A DNA stretch of 64,000 nt from Gari tellinella (GCA_922989275.2 OV277864.1:44081550-44145549), one strand, 5' to 3'. Counted from the first letter of the stretch, positions 32,489-43,314 are shown. The notes: generated by a model not told the origin, from the sequence alone. Numbers and translations: made by a program.

Positions 32489-32700
32489 TACAGTGAAGAA
32501 AGGCTTTACTATATCCCGTTTAAACGCAAACGAAGTACAAACGTATTGCAATTAAACAGAGAAAATGAAAACTTGTTTACAATTTTGACAATTTTTTATC
32601 TGAGTTGCCAAACAGTTTGGATCCCGGTCAGACGTCGAAATGCCCGGCGTCTGATTAGGGTTCATTCGATTTTGCACTGCCCACTGGTTGGTTTATACTA
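32489..32700. mobile_element. family B MITE, diverged
   Basis: TA-CAGTGAAGAAAGGCTTTAC and CCCGTTTAAACGCAAACG mark the left end. A P1 palindrome (about 32607-32675) is damaged. No right TIR was found. Confidence 0.55.
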
Positions 32701-32806
32701 GTTTAGACTAAGAATATTTAGCTAATCAAGGATTTGCATACTTCGAATATTTCTAATAGTGGGGTCGTCCCGTAAATAGGTCAGGCAATTTCAAAAGGTC
32801 TCTTTC

Positions 32807-33002
32807 TACAGTGGATAATCTGTTTCTGTTTCCCGTTTAAACGCAAACGTACGCAAACGCAAAACACTAAAACGTAGAAAAGTACAATTTTTGACAACTC
32901 TGATAATTCATGTTTATCTTGGTGGCAAACAGTTTGCACTGCAAATAATAGCCTTAGCGTAAACGCGTTTATTGGGAAAAAACAACGTTTTCTCCAGCTG
33001 TA
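32807..33002. mobile_element. family B MITE with palindrome removed
   Basis: TA-CAGTGGATAATCTG with CCCGTTTAAACGCAAACG at the left; CGTAAACGCGTTTATTGGG and GTTTTCTCCAGCTG-TA at the right. Where other copies have the 65 bp P1 palindrome this one has only CAAACAGTTTGCAC, as if the hairpin had been cleanly lost. Confidence 0.75.
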
Positions 33003-33295
33003 ATTGTTTCGCCCTGCAAATCCTGTTTTGTCGCAGGTCCGTAGTATCTGCGGGCGTGGCCTCGGACCGTCGACAAATCATATTGCGGCTGTCATTTGCC
33101 GTTGCTTATTTCAACATAATATCCACGTGGTAACCAGTGTTGCATGACCGACCATACAGTAGAACCTCGCCATTCCGAACCTGCTCAAGGCAATGCCACT
33201 TGCACATCAAATTCCAAGGGTAATTTAGTCTTTTTTTAACTCTAACATACGGGTTTTTACAGTAAAGAAAACATGTCCAAATCCTCGCAAGATAT

Positions 33296-33372
33296 TTACT
33301 TAATGCGGGCTGGGAGCAGAAACGGGATGCGCCTTTTGGCTCACTCAGCCTTACACCAAGCCCGCTTTAAGT
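33296..33372. repeat. diverged P2-like inverted repeat
   Basis: TTAATGCGGGCTGGGAGCAG ... CCAAGCCCGCTTTAAG preserves the outline of a P2 module with many substitutions. Confidence 0.45.
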
Positions 33373-33714
33373 GCTTTTTCTGTCTTCAAGAGCAGGAACC
33401 AAACAACTTTTACTTTTGACTTGTACATAGTGCATTGTCACACACTAACATAATATACACATTTTCAGTAGCGTTACGGTGTGTAACCGAGAAAACTCAT
33501 ACATGTATATCTATACTCATAGCCATATACTATATTCTTGTGAAAAGAGGGTGAACTTGATAATTTTACAACTATAATAATGTATGCCTATGTATATAAT
33601 ATCATATGGTTAAAATGATTTAGTAGAAGTATACCGTGGTGAATTTTTTTTTTTAAAGGGTAGAATTCCCACATCTATTCGTCTTTTAATTACAGTGTAT
33701 CCATGAGAGGTTCA

Positions 33715-33980
33715 CCTGTTGTGTGTTAACCATGCAGACCCAGACCAAAGGGCCCCTAAAGGAGTTCTCTGGCTAGGATTTGCATCTTTTGTAATGGATG
33801 CGATCAACTGAAGTAATTATTTAACACTGTCAACTTTATCGAAGAGTATATTTTTCATTTATTAACATTTTTACCACTGAGTATTACAATTATCATAAGA
33901 TGACCGTGTAGACCCCGATTCAGAGGACTCCTAGTTTAGGGAGTCCCCTGAACAGGGTCTGCAACGCTCGTGGATGTTAT
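33715..33980. repeat. two family C-like palindrome relics
   Basis: About 33733-33790 (CAGACCCAGACCAAAGGGCC) and 33903-33968 (GTAGACCCCGATTCAGAGGA ... CAGGGTCTGCAA). Both are eroded; ends are not clear. Confidence 0.45.
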
Positions 33981-34195
33981 CCTATATCTTAATTACGCTA
34001 TCTATTTAACTCCCGGCTAGTATAAGTATCTACTAACACTGTATCTATGAGCAGTACACTTGTCTTGTGTTAACAGTTAATACTTCAAAACTGCGGCTCA
34101 GACCTCCAATCGGAATCTGCACCGGATATGGATACGATTTGACGTCGTATTTTTGTAACACGCTCAACGCTATCTGGCTAGTAATGCACGAATGA

Positions 34196-34440
34196 AAACA
34201 CACATGACGTTTTTCCTTCCCGCTTAAAGACAACGGAATTCAAAACCCTAAAATATAGAATATAACATTTTATGGGGTAATTTTTACTATTGGTATTAGG
34301 CTGAGTGGCAAAACAATTTGGAGCCTGATCGGATGCCGGGTTACCCGACGTCTGATCTGTTCCTAACTGTTTGCACTGGAAATAGCAGTTTTAGCGTAAA
34401 CGCATTCAGTGGGAAAGGATAAAGCTTTCTCCTACATGTA
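34196..34440. mobile_element. family B MITE, diverged, P1 palindrome
   Basis: CCTTCCCGCTTAAAGACAACG at the left, P1 palindrome at about 34308-34373 (GATCGGATGCCGGGTTACCC centre), and CGTAAACGCATTCAGTGGG to CTTTCTCCTACATG-TA at the right. Confidence 0.6.
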
Positions 34441-34447
34441 TGTATGC

Positions 34448-34520
34448 TAGCCGTGAAGACCCAAATCAGAGGACGCCTGTGAGTATTCCGATCAGGGTCT
34501 GCACTGCTTATGGATAGGAC
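34448..34520. repeat. family C palindrome relic
   Basis: GCCGTGAAGACCCAAATCAG and GATCAGGGTCTGCACTGC are the arms of a damaged P1 module of the family C type. Confidence 0.45.
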
Positions 34521-35065
34521 CACATACTGTATTTGCTTAACGCACTTACCCCTATCAGCGAGTAGACTCTTCATTAAGTAACATTTTACCAATGGTAAGA
34601 ACAATTAGTGTGTGTTTACTGTGCATATCCCGATTAGAGGGCCGCGTCTCAAAAGAACTACAATTCAAGACTACAAACAATGTTGGGTAGAGGGTAGGGA
34701 AAGCGCTATACAAATGTATTAAAATGCCTACAGTGGTGACCCCTTTTTTCGGACCAGTACGTTATCTTGAGAAAAATACAAATCTAAAAGACCGGATGAA
34801 TGATCTGTCTAAACTTGTATTTTGCATAAAAAACTAAGAAGGTACAAACAACAGTATATAACCCCAAAATCTCAAAAGGATTGACCTCTCTCGTCTGACA
34901 ACCTAAACTTGAACCTTGAAAACAGTAGATCATGCACAAGAGCAATTATCAGAGAGGGTTTTGAGTATATACTTGGTTTCCAAACCTTTTTTTATGATTT
35001 GCGAGATTTCCGGGTAATCTAGAGTCCGGATCAACTAGACACCCCTGTATTAAGAACATTTCAAC

Positions 35066-35104
35066 ACAACGTTTACATACAGTTTACATACAGTTTACAT
35101 ACAG
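35066..35104. repeat. (ACAGTTTACAT)3 tandem repeat
   Basis: Three direct copies of an 11 bp unit directly abut the left end of the next family B element. Confidence 0.65.
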
Positions 35105-35317
35105 TGGAGAAAATGTTATTCTCTCCCAATAAACGCGTTTATGCTAAAACTATTATTTCTATTTCAAACAGTTTGGAGCCAGATCAGACGCCGGGTAACC
35201 CGGCTCTGATTAGGCTCCAAACTGTTTGTTACCAAGATAAACATAAATTATCTGAATTGTCCAAAAGTTGCGTTTCGTTTCGTTTAAACGGGAAAGAATA
35301 ACGTTTTCTCCACTGTA
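35100..35317. mobile_element. family B MITE, TA-bounded, P1 palindrome
   Basis: TA-CAGTGGAGAAAATGTTATTC at the left and GAATAACGTTTTCTCCACTG-TA at the right; TIRs are about 28 bp. The P1 palindrome (about 35165-35229) has centre GACGCCGGGTAACCCGGC. CAGTG termini and a TA target fit Tc1/mariner. 218 bp, non-coding. Confidence 0.8.
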
Positions 35318-35749
35318 CATTAAGTTTACATGATGATATGGCGACCTTATAGCATCTAATACATGTATAATATTCTATTTGAGACGCCACTGCTATTATG
35401 ATGTTTTCCATTTTACAGTCGCTGTCGTAATATAGCTGTTAATTTTCATGTTTTTAATTGGTAAGAGTTTGTTGTTTTTGATTATTTAAAAGAAAATAGA
35501 TAAAAAGTAATTGGAAAACATTGGTATGTGTTGGTACCTCGACCAGTCACCGCGTTGCGTTGCCTCTGATCAAATTCCAAACCGCTTGGAGATGGTAGAT
35601 TTTTCGACCTTAAAGCGACTCGCAACCAGATGGTGCATTAAAAATAGTAATTTGTAAATATGTGTCAAACGCTTATATAAATGGTAAAGAATTAGTTTAG
35701 GATAAGAAATTCTGTTTAAAAAAAATGTATTTCAATAAAAAAAAAAATA

Positions 35750-35842
35750 TTGGTCTCTGGTGGGATTCGAACTCGGGGCCCGGCATTGGCGGACAGAAGG
35801 CAAAATAGGGGAAACCGCTTAGACCAATGGACCACGGAACTA
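35750..35842 (-). repeat. tRNA-like sequence (Leu/Ser-like arm, SINE or pseudogene)
   Basis: On the minus strand TGGTCCATTGGTCTAAGCGG is A-box-like and GAGTTCGAATCCC B-box-like, with a long variable region between them. A T-run follows on the transcript side (a Pol III terminator). The acceptor and T stems pair poorly, so I do not call a functional tRNA gene. Confidence 0.5.
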
Positions 35843-35849
35843 TCCGGTT

Positions 35850-36870
35850 ATCTCGGATCGATTTAACGTATTTCAATGTGTAGCGATCGAAAGTGCATAC
35901 AACTTCGTAATTCGGCTCGTGTTTATGTCTGAGCCCGTGTAGAGAAGCAACAACAACAACTATACCGTCTACTAGTCGGTATAGAAAAACGATGGAAAAT
36001 ATCTAAAAATCTAAGATTCGGTGACGATTCTTGAGACTTTTTTAGGACTGATCATATTTTTTTAAAGTCAGAAGCCAAATAATGCCACAAATTTGCTTTT
36101 ATTCGAGTATTTTATTTTATTTTGACAAGTACACCATCCGGTTGCGAGTCCCTTTAACAGTCTAAGGTTGATGTATTTGGCCAAAAAGTGGGTACCGGTA
36201 CAAAATGTATGCCTCGTATGGGTTCGTGTGGTGCCTGGTATGGGTCCGCACATTATTCACAAAGGTGGAGTTACTTACGAACTAGATCGCATGATACTTC
36301 AAAACAGTTGGACTATATATTTGGACTATGAAGATCAAAACATGTTGTACCCGATAAGGTTAGCAAATGGATAATGTAGGGTCTTCCCTCTCCATGACAG
36401 TCGAAGGCCTATGCCTAACAGCCAACCAACGAAGAGGCATAGTGCTCTTTACAGAGGGGGTTTGTTCAATGCAGAGGGGGGATAATGCTGAATGTGTCTG
36501 CATTACTCTTCTTCCGCATTTAGCTGCCACCAGTGGTATATACAGTATAAACAAAAAATTGGATCGTCGTCTTGTGGCCGCTCGACTGCACATAATGAAG
36601 GAAAACCCCATATATACATGTACGCCCTGACGCTAATGTCCCTGTATATCAATTTCTAAATCACGTGACTGAAAGAGCGTGTGTGTCGTGCACTCTTTAC
36701 TACGCTGTAGTAAATTATGACCATAAGGAATTCTCACACGTGATCTAGTTTCTACGAGGTCCGCGCTTACATTGATGTGTTTACATCTTGTAGTTTCGTG
36801 TGTATTTTTGTAAAGGCAAGACTCATTTTGTGTCTCGCTGAATTTTTATTCACGTTATTCGAATTTCTAG
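35850..36870. other. spacer, no gene seen
   Basis: There are short frames up to 87 codons, but none has protein-like features. No clear repeat ends. Confidence 0.45.
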
Positions 36871-36872
36871 CG

Positions 36873-37043
36873 TCAAGCAGTTTTGGATCCAGATCAGTAT
36901 CGTTTCTACAAGGAATCTGATACGGATCAAGGATGTCGTCTGCTTAAACTCTCGTAAAAACATAAACAATAGGGAGTTTTTTCAGTGTCAGTCACCTGTA
37001 TTCCGGATCAGACGCCGAGTAACACGGCATCTGATCTTGATCG
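36873..37043. repeat. two degenerate P1 palindromes at the LINE-B junction
   Basis: About 36873-36947 (AAGCAGTTTTGGATCCAGAT, then CAGTATCG, and the mirrored CGATACGGATCAAGG-type side) and about 36996-37043 (GATCAGACGCCGAGTAACAC centre). The second is cut in its right arm by the start of LINE-B sequence. Confidence 0.5.
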
Positions 37044-37993
37044 AAGTCATTTAAAATAGGTAACGTTGATATCAGACCAGATCTAAAAGCAGATTTAAGG
37101 TTGCCATTCCACCTATACCGTGTTTCACAATGTTCGTTTACTACGTCGGCTTTGTAATTACAATTAAGGGAAAAACGGACAGGTGTATGGTCACTCCACT
37201 CTGTCAATGGATCTACCTGAAAGCTCGATATGCACGAGAAGTTACATTCTTGTGATAGTAAATAATCTACTACTGAGGCCCCGTTATGGGATACATATGT
37301 AAAGGATCCAATACCGTAGTCATGGCCCAATCTACCATTAACAACTCTCATCTTTGTCGATTTACAGAGATCAAGTAACTTTGTGCCAAAGTTGTTGCAC
37401 TTTTTATCAAGAGAGGCCCGACTACAGTATTCATCCGGAACATAGTCAGAATGATCAATATAATTAACATTTTTGTCATAAATAATAAAATCATGTTTTA
37501 TACCTGATCTACTGTTAAAGTCACCACAAATAAACACAGACCCTAAATCATTGAACATATCAATATCATTTTCTAATAATTCAAAAAAGTCGACATTCAC
37601 AAAATCATAAGCAGGTGACTCTTCACCCCAAAGATATATACCACACAAATAAACATCAGATTCCATTTTAAAAAATACATGATCAAGTTTTATCCAAATA
37701 ACGGTATTATGGTGAGTTTTTATAATCTCTATACCTTCTTTAAGTGATTCTCTATAGTACAATGCTACCCCGCCACTATGCCGTTTTGCATGTCTGTGTT
37801 GAAAGGGTCTATAAAAGTTATGACATATGTAACCAGAAAGTTCAATATTACTATCACTAGCAGTCCAAGATTCATACAGAAACACAATATCATTTTTTAA
37901 CACACAGTCAACAAACTCACTACTTTCCATCTTAGTCTTAGAAAGTCCATTTACGTTCCATGACAAAATGTTAACAGAACTCTCCCCGAATCC
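37044..37993 (-). pseudogene. LINE-B ORF2 endonuclease fragment
   Basis: It encodes the APE endonuclease (SWNVNGL, LYESW, GDFNSR, SDHTP) identically to LINE-A as far as I can compare, then stops abruptly at 37044 where the sequence switches to a P1 palindrome. RT is missing. It opens in the same frame as ORF1, directly after the TAG at 37996-37994, with no ATG until after the WNVNGL motif. A LINE lacking its 3' half is unusual and points to rearrangement or mis-assembly. Confidence 0.75.
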
Positions 37994-39031
37994 CTAGTCC
38001 CTCACTGCCTTCCCGTCGATATAAAGGGTATCATAAGCGACCCACGCTGTTTTGCCATTGTCACGCGCAGCTTTCATCTTCGGGAATAACTTTTTCCTCT
38101 TTTCGACAACCTCTCTTGGAAATTGCTCGTTAACATAGTATGGGGTACCTTGTAGCGATTTCCACTGTTTCCTAACCAACTCTTTGTCTTTAAATTCAAG
38201 GAATTTAGCCACAATTTTCCTGCACCTGCCCGACTGTTTGGGACCGATCCTATGTACACGTTCCATTACCATACGTTGCACTGTCTCCTTCGCCACATTC
38301 ATCTTCTCTATAATAAAGTCTCTCACCTTCCTTTCCGTTTCTTCGTTGCTTTCTGCCTGCGTTTCTGGTATATTTGAGAATATGAGATTGTTCCTCATTG
38401 ACTGAGATTGTAGGTACACTACCTCATCCTTTAACAAATCTCTTTCTTTTTCCAGGGTTATCACTTTTTCATTAACAACACCCAATGCAAAGTCACTACT
38501 CTCGACTCTTTCCTCTACTCTAATGACCCGCTCTTCAACCTTCTTTGTCCTGTCTTCGAATGCTAGCCACATTTTTGAAATTTCACCCTCGAACGCCACC
38601 ATTTTGTCCTTCACTTCTTCTAAGGTATCAAGTCTCTTTTCTATAGTTACTAATTTGCTCAATCTACCCTGTATACTATTAAGGCACACCATAACGTCAC
38701 TCAATGAGGGCTGTACTTGCGGCGATGACGGTGACGGTGACGCTTGTCCCGATCCTGACGTTGACGTACGAGGCGACGTCTGCGCGCCATCCATATTGCA
38801 CTCTGTTTGTTTGGATCCCGAAGATGGAGAAAATACACTATCGTTATTATCGTTAATGTCACTTTGCTCTAACTGGTCATCATCGTATAATACAGAGTTT
38901 GTTTGGCTAAGCAATGCACTTACTGAGATTTCCCCTCCGGTCGCGCCTCCCGATTTCAATGTTTTCCTTTTGTTATGACCTCCGCTACTCTCACTGCCGC
39001 TGCTCGACTTCTGCTTTTTCCTTTTACCCAT
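37994..39031 (-). CDS. LINE-B ORF1 protein, 345 aa
   Basis: The ATG at 39031 opens MGKRKKQKSSSGSESSGGHN, a basic Ser/Gly-rich N-terminus, followed by an acidic/Ser-rich stretch and a coiled coil (about residues 120-210: repeated E/K/L heptads such as RVIRVEERVESSD). It ends with a C-terminal nucleic-acid-binding region (NNLIFSNIPE, MERVHRIGP, YYVNEQFPREVVEKRKKLFP). This is the architecture of LINE ORF1 chaperone proteins (trimeric coiled coil + RRM-like/CTD), which bind the element's RNA in the cytoplasm. Its stop is TAG, and reading continues in frame into ORF2. The homologous C-terminus is found upstream of ORF2 in LINE-C. Upstream in-frame codons to 39136 lack an ATG. Confidence 0.8.
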   Translation of the reverse strand: MGKRKKQKSSSGSESSGGHNKRKTLKSGGATGGEISVSALLSQTNSVLYDDDQLEQSDINDNNDSVFSPSSGSKQTECNMDGAQTSPRTSTSGSGQASPSPSSPQVQPSLSDVMVCLNSIQGRLSKLVTIEKRLDTLEEVKDKMVAFEGEISKMWLAFEDRTKKVEERVIRVEERVESSDFALGVVNEKVITLEKERDLLKDEVVYLQSQSMRNNLIFSNIPETQAESNEETERKVRDFIIEKMNVAKETVQRMVMERVHRIGPKQSGRCRKIVAKFLEFKDKELVRKQWKSLQGTPYYVNEQFPREVVEKRKKLFPKMKAARDNGKTAWVAYDTLYIDGKAVRD

Positions 39032-39212
39032 TCCATAACATTTCACAATGCGCAAATGTACACCAAAGTAAAGTCCAGTAACCGCACTATCAATCCAAAC
39101 CAGATAGTTAACGTAAATACAATTTAGATAGCTCAAAAACTTAAAATCGTTTGTGTTTGATCAGAGCAACAAAAATTCGACCTGTTCCGCCATTGATCAC
39201 GTGACATAATAC

Positions 39213-39313
39213 ATTTCCGAGTTGGGCCGTTATGACCTTGGCCGTTTTGACCCGGGCCGTTTTGGATCTGGGCCGTTTTGACCCTGGGCCGTTTTGGTTT
39301 TGGGCCGTTTTGA
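39213..39313. repeat. GGGCCGTTTTGACCC tandem cluster
   Basis: Six units of about 15-17 bp (GGCCGTTTTGACCC and variants such as GGCCGTTTTGGATC) end GACCCGCATTCCAAC. Related to the cluster at 21433-21537, in the opposite orientation. Confidence 0.65.
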
Positions 39314-39477
39314 CCCGCATTCCAACTGTATACATACATTAATTCAAAGAACTGAAAAACATGTACTTTGTCACTTCTATTCTGCTGTAAAATAGTCTGT
39401 TTTGAAATTGTTGCCTGCATTTATTTCATACTAAATGTAGTATTTATTCATTTTTGAAATGCAGAAATGTAAAGTCG

Positions 39478-39540
39478 ATTGTAAAAAGGTTTGGATCCAG
39501 ACCAGACGCCACATGGATCCAAACTACATTGCGAATCCAG
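39478..39540. repeat. degenerate P1 palindrome
   Basis: GGTTTGGATCCAGACCAGAC + GCC followed by ATGGATCCAAACTAC; the centre is deleted. Confidence 0.5.
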
Positions 39541-39644
39541 TAAAGTCTAAGAATTGTTGCAAGTGACAAACGTTGCAGACGACACTTAGCCAACACGCTA
39601 ACAGGTTAACTCCTTCATTTCCTTACTTATTTATTTGCAAAAAA

Positions 39645-39703
39645 TGAGGACCCTGATCAGACGCCGCGTAACGAGTCGTCTGATCAGGACTAAAACGGTT
39701 TGT
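39645..39703. repeat. P1 palindrome (family H-like copy)
   Basis: GGACCCTGATCAGACGCCGC and its mirror around GTAACGAG, flanked by GCAGACGG further right, as in family H. The ends are eroded. Confidence 0.5.
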
Positions 39704-39867
39704 CGTGTTTGAGACTCATTTCAATATTGATTTAACTAAAATACCTAAAATTTAGACTTGAGAAATAAAAGCAGACGGCAATTGTTTAAAATTGATGACG
39801 TCATGACAGTAAAATAAAACTGCAATTAACACTGCACGCTGCAGGTACATTGATGAGAGCTTCTGGA

Positions 39868-39933
39868 AGCAGTTTAGGACCCAGATGGGACACCGAGTAA
39901 CTGTCACTGTCTCATCTGGACTCAAACTGTTTG
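39868..39933. repeat. degenerate P1 palindrome
   Basis: AGTTTAGGACCCAGATGGGA ... TCATCTGGACTCAAACTGTT; both arms are recognisable but the core has diverged. Confidence 0.5.
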
Positions 39934-40314
39934 ACACTCTTATTATAGTTTCTGAAAGAAAATGCCTTAGAATGAGTTAGAATCAACGTTGAGAATTGTT
40001 GCAGACTTCAAACATTGCAGACGACAATTAAGTTAGTGTTAATGGTTAATGAACAGAAAAAAACCATTTTGCGATGATTATGCTGATGTAGTTCTAGTAT
40101 AATTGAGTTATGATAATACATTAATTTAAAAAACTGAAAAACATGTACTTTGTTACTCCAATCCTGGTTTTTAATTTGATTGTATTTAAATTACAAATGA
40201 AAGTGAAAGCAAGAATTTAAGAGATACGAAAACCTGTTTCATAGAATCGACTATTGAGTGGTTCAGTCTTCCATTAAAGTTAGTTTTTCAAAAGCATTGA
40301 CGATATTATCCCAT

Positions 40315-40562
40315 TTAACCCTTTCATTGCCAATATTTGCGTGAGATTTTTTCCCCTTCACCGCTTTATTGTCGTCTTCTTCAGAATTATTGTCTGCAAG
40401 ACACGTTTCAAAGTTATATTTAAGGTTGAATGACTTAATGAATATCAATAAGAGTGTCAAACAGTTTGGGTCCTGATCAGACACCGCGTTACACGGCGTC
40501 TAATCAGGACCCAAACGTTTTGCAAACGCGCTTTATGGCTTCATTGAGAGTGAAAGGGTTGA
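40315..40562. mobile_element. family H MITE (reverse), P1 palindrome
   Basis: TTAACCCTTTCATTGCCAAT at the left and ATTGAGAGTGAAAGGGTTGA at the right (right TTAA changed to TTGA). P1 palindrome at about 40458-40521 (GATCAGACACCGCGTTACACGG centre). Contains GTCGTCTTCTTC, the reverse of the GACGAC motif typical of family H. Confidence 0.7.
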
Positions 40563-40607
40563 ACTACCGCATGCTTTGTATAAAAAAAAATTATACATCG
40601 ATATGAG

Positions 40608-40682
40608 TGTCGAACATTTTTTGACCCAGATCAGACAACGACTTATTCTGAGTCTAATCTGAATCCTTACTGATTTCAAATG
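40608..40682. repeat. degenerate P1 palindrome
   Basis: GACCCAGATCAGACAACGAC and GAGTCTAATCTGAATCC are opposite arms of an eroded module. Confidence 0.45.
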
Positions 40683-40728
40683 TAAGCGCACTTAAGCTTA
40701 TGCAGCGAAACGGGTATGTAATAGGTTC

Positions 40729-40984
40729 TTAAAATTTTACTCCATAGATTTATACACATTTAACGCATTTAGCTCATTCCTCCACAGAAGGAAATAGCTA
40801 CATTTCATACAGTAGTGAATGTGCAACTTAAGATATATTTCCTGCATTCTAGTAGATAATATCTGAAAGCAGGCTGAGAGTAAAGCAGAATGTGGCTTAA
40901 GGCGCATTCTGCTTTACTTTCAACCTATTTTATGTGATCATCTGTCTTCAAAACGGAGAAACAAGCAATGGGGTGAAAGTTTAA
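40729..40984. mobile_element. family A MITE, P2 palindrome
   Basis: TTAAAATTTTACTCCATAG at the left and GGGGTGAAAGTTTAA at the right, with TTAA on each side. The P2 palindrome (about 40862-40932) has AGAATGTGGCTTAAGGCGCATTCT at its core region. 256 bp. Confidence 0.7.
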
Positions 40985-41271
40985 TGTATGAACAGAATGT
41001 AGGCTGCTAGTTGTCATTTGCATGCCAGTTGATAGAATCGTATAAAATATAAAATGCACAATTTGAGAAATTCACTGCAGTTAACGGAACGAATTATTTT
41101 GCAATGAAACTTGAAATGATGCTGGTGCAATTCTAGTTTAATAGTTTTCACAATAAACTGATAAAAAACAAGTACTTAAGTTCTTCAGCATTGGTTCCCT
41201 AAAATACTCTACCTAATTTGACTAAATTTAACGCTTATGGTGCTTAGCGCAAACTGACTAACATTTGCAAA

Positions 41272-41522
41272 TACAGTGGAGAAAACGTTATTCTTTCCCG
41301 TTTAAACGAAACGAAACGCAAACGCAAAAACACTAAAACGTAGAAAAGTGCAACTTTTGGACAATTCTGATAATTCATGTTTATCTTGGTGGCAAACAGT
41401 TAGGAGACTGATCAGACGCCGGGTTACCCGGCGTCTGATCTGGCTCCAAACTGTTTGCAATAGAAATTATAGTTTTAGCGTAAACGCGTTTATTGGGAAA
41501 GAATAACGTTTTCTCCACTGTA
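41272..41522. mobile_element. family B MITE, best-preserved copy
   Basis: TA-CAGTGGAGAAAACGTTATTC at the left and GAATAACGTTTTCTCCACTG-TA at the right with a perfect 28 bp TIR. Sub-terminal CGTTTAAACG and TAAACGCGTTTATT blocks. P1 palindrome at about 41393-41457 with centre GACGCCGGGTTACCCGGCGTC. 251 bp. Confidence 0.85.
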
Positions 41523-41879
41523 GTTTAAACCCATTCCAGATGCCGCGTCTGATCTGGATCCAATCCAATTCAATATTTCTTCAGTTTAAAGAGATCAACC
41601 ATTGCTTTTGCGATTTTGTTTGGGAAGGCGATATATTTTAAGGAGACGACAATTCAGCATGATAAGAGTTAAGTGATAATTCAGCATGGAACCTAGAAGA
41701 AATACGCAATATTACCGTAACCAATTCACTGCAAAATTTAGCCGGATCTTTTAACCCTTCCATAAACAAAATATCTTCTGCTACAAATTGTCTGCAATAT
41801 TTATACAAAATGTCATTTTAGAAATTTTGATTGAAGAAAATGATAGGTATACTAGCACTATGGATCCTGACCTGGGTTC

Positions 41880-42122
41880 AAACTGTTCGTAAAGTCGACA
41901 TTGGTTGCCTTTCGCATATGGCTGCGATCGTTAGTGTACTCGTCAGTTACAAACAGTGTACCTGTGAGGTTTACCCTTTTCCTATGCAAACAGTGTAGAC
42001 CCTGATCAGAGGTCTTTTAAATATATATTTTAAAAATCAACCCCAAATAGTACAAAATGGACTAGACTCATTTTGAAATTGGCATTGTTCATTTAAAAGT
42101 TTCAGATGTGAAAGAGTTAAAT
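41880..42122. mobile_element. family C MITE, truncated palindrome
   Basis: CAAACAGTGTAGACCCTGAT + CAGAGGTC forms one P1 arm. The right end TTCAGATGTGAAAGAGTTAA matches family C. The second arm and clear left end are missing. Confidence 0.5.
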
Positions 42123-42482
42123 CGACTTGTGAATTGTCATATGCCTTCTTCCATGATGATTATACGATAAACGGTAGTAACGATTCTTCTCAATTGTAAT
42201 AATAACCGCTTACACAGATTGTGCAATTTGTTAAGATTATAATATCAATGTATTACGTCATTTACGTGTTAAGGCTATACATGTAACAATATAGATGCAT
42301 CACTTTGTCAAGAGTATAATATATATACATGTATATCCATTTGTTAGATTGTAATATCAATATTATGAATATAATGAATATTTCACGTTGTTAATATATC
42401 AGTATATCACTTTGTTAAAACTATACGAAAAAATGTGTAAACTTTCGATCAAATTGCTTTACATTTTACTTTTAAATAACAG

Positions 42483-43314
42483 TTAAGGATGTATGAAAGT
42501 CATGAATTTGGAAACTTTTCAAAGTATATGAAAACACTCTATGATGGTTTTGTATTGAAGAGCTATTTAAGATGAATGAAAAAATAAAAAAATGTACATT
42601 TTGGTGAACAACTTTTGACTCTTCGGCCATGTAAAATTTACCCCACCCACTCTTTTTATTGTGTCCTTTTCAAACAGCCCGCTTCAATAAAATCCATTTC
42701 AAATGAAAACAAATATGACAAATTGGTTTGTTTTATTTATTTTCTGTCTATGGTAGTATTTCTTCATACAAAAACTAATTTAAGAGAAAACAGGCACTAA
42801 ATGTGAAATTTATAAAGCTCTAAATATCATCGATATGGTACTTTTTTGTAAATTTTGTAAAAGGGAGATAACTCTTTTTAGTTCCTTTTCAAACTTTTTT
42901 ACTTTTACTTGTTTTCATAAAATAAAAAATCTAATAAAAACATGCCCTATAAAAAGCATATTTTTGATATTCAAGGATCCATATTGTTCAAACCGGGTGC
43001 CTGCTTTGTCTAAATTTGGTTTCTATAAGTGAAAATACCACCATAGACATGAAATAAATAAGGAAAACCAAAATTACCAGGTTTGTTTTGTATTGACATA
43101 GATTTTACTGAAGCGTGTACTCTGAATGGGTAAAATTTGAAAAAAAAGTCCAAATTTGACATACATTTTTCAAATCGCTGTAGCTCAAAAAAAGGACACC
43201 AACATATATATTTTTTTCATTTTTTCATTCATCATAAATAGCTCTTCCAAAAAAACAAGGATAGAAAAAAAGTTTCTTTGAAAAAAATCGCTTATGGGTT
43301 TGATACACTCTTAA
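42483..43314. mobile_element. 832 bp TIR element, TTAA-bounded
   Basis: TTAAGGATGTATG at the left is mirrored by CACTCTTAA at the right. The inverted similarity continues for about 150 bases with gaps (shared GAAGAGCTATTTAAGATGAA / TTCATCATAAATAGCTCTTC). TTAA at each edge (42483-42486, 43311-43314). The interior has only short frames. A second kind of TTAA-targeting element, distinct from families A, C and H. Confidence 0.65.

Noticed and set aside
36367..36630. 87-codon frame with an overlapping antisense frame of 83 codons
   Set aside because: Mutually overlapping chance frames without features or splice context.
38523..38978. 151-codon frame on the plus strand
   Set aside because: Antisense of the LINE-B ORF1 coding sequence.
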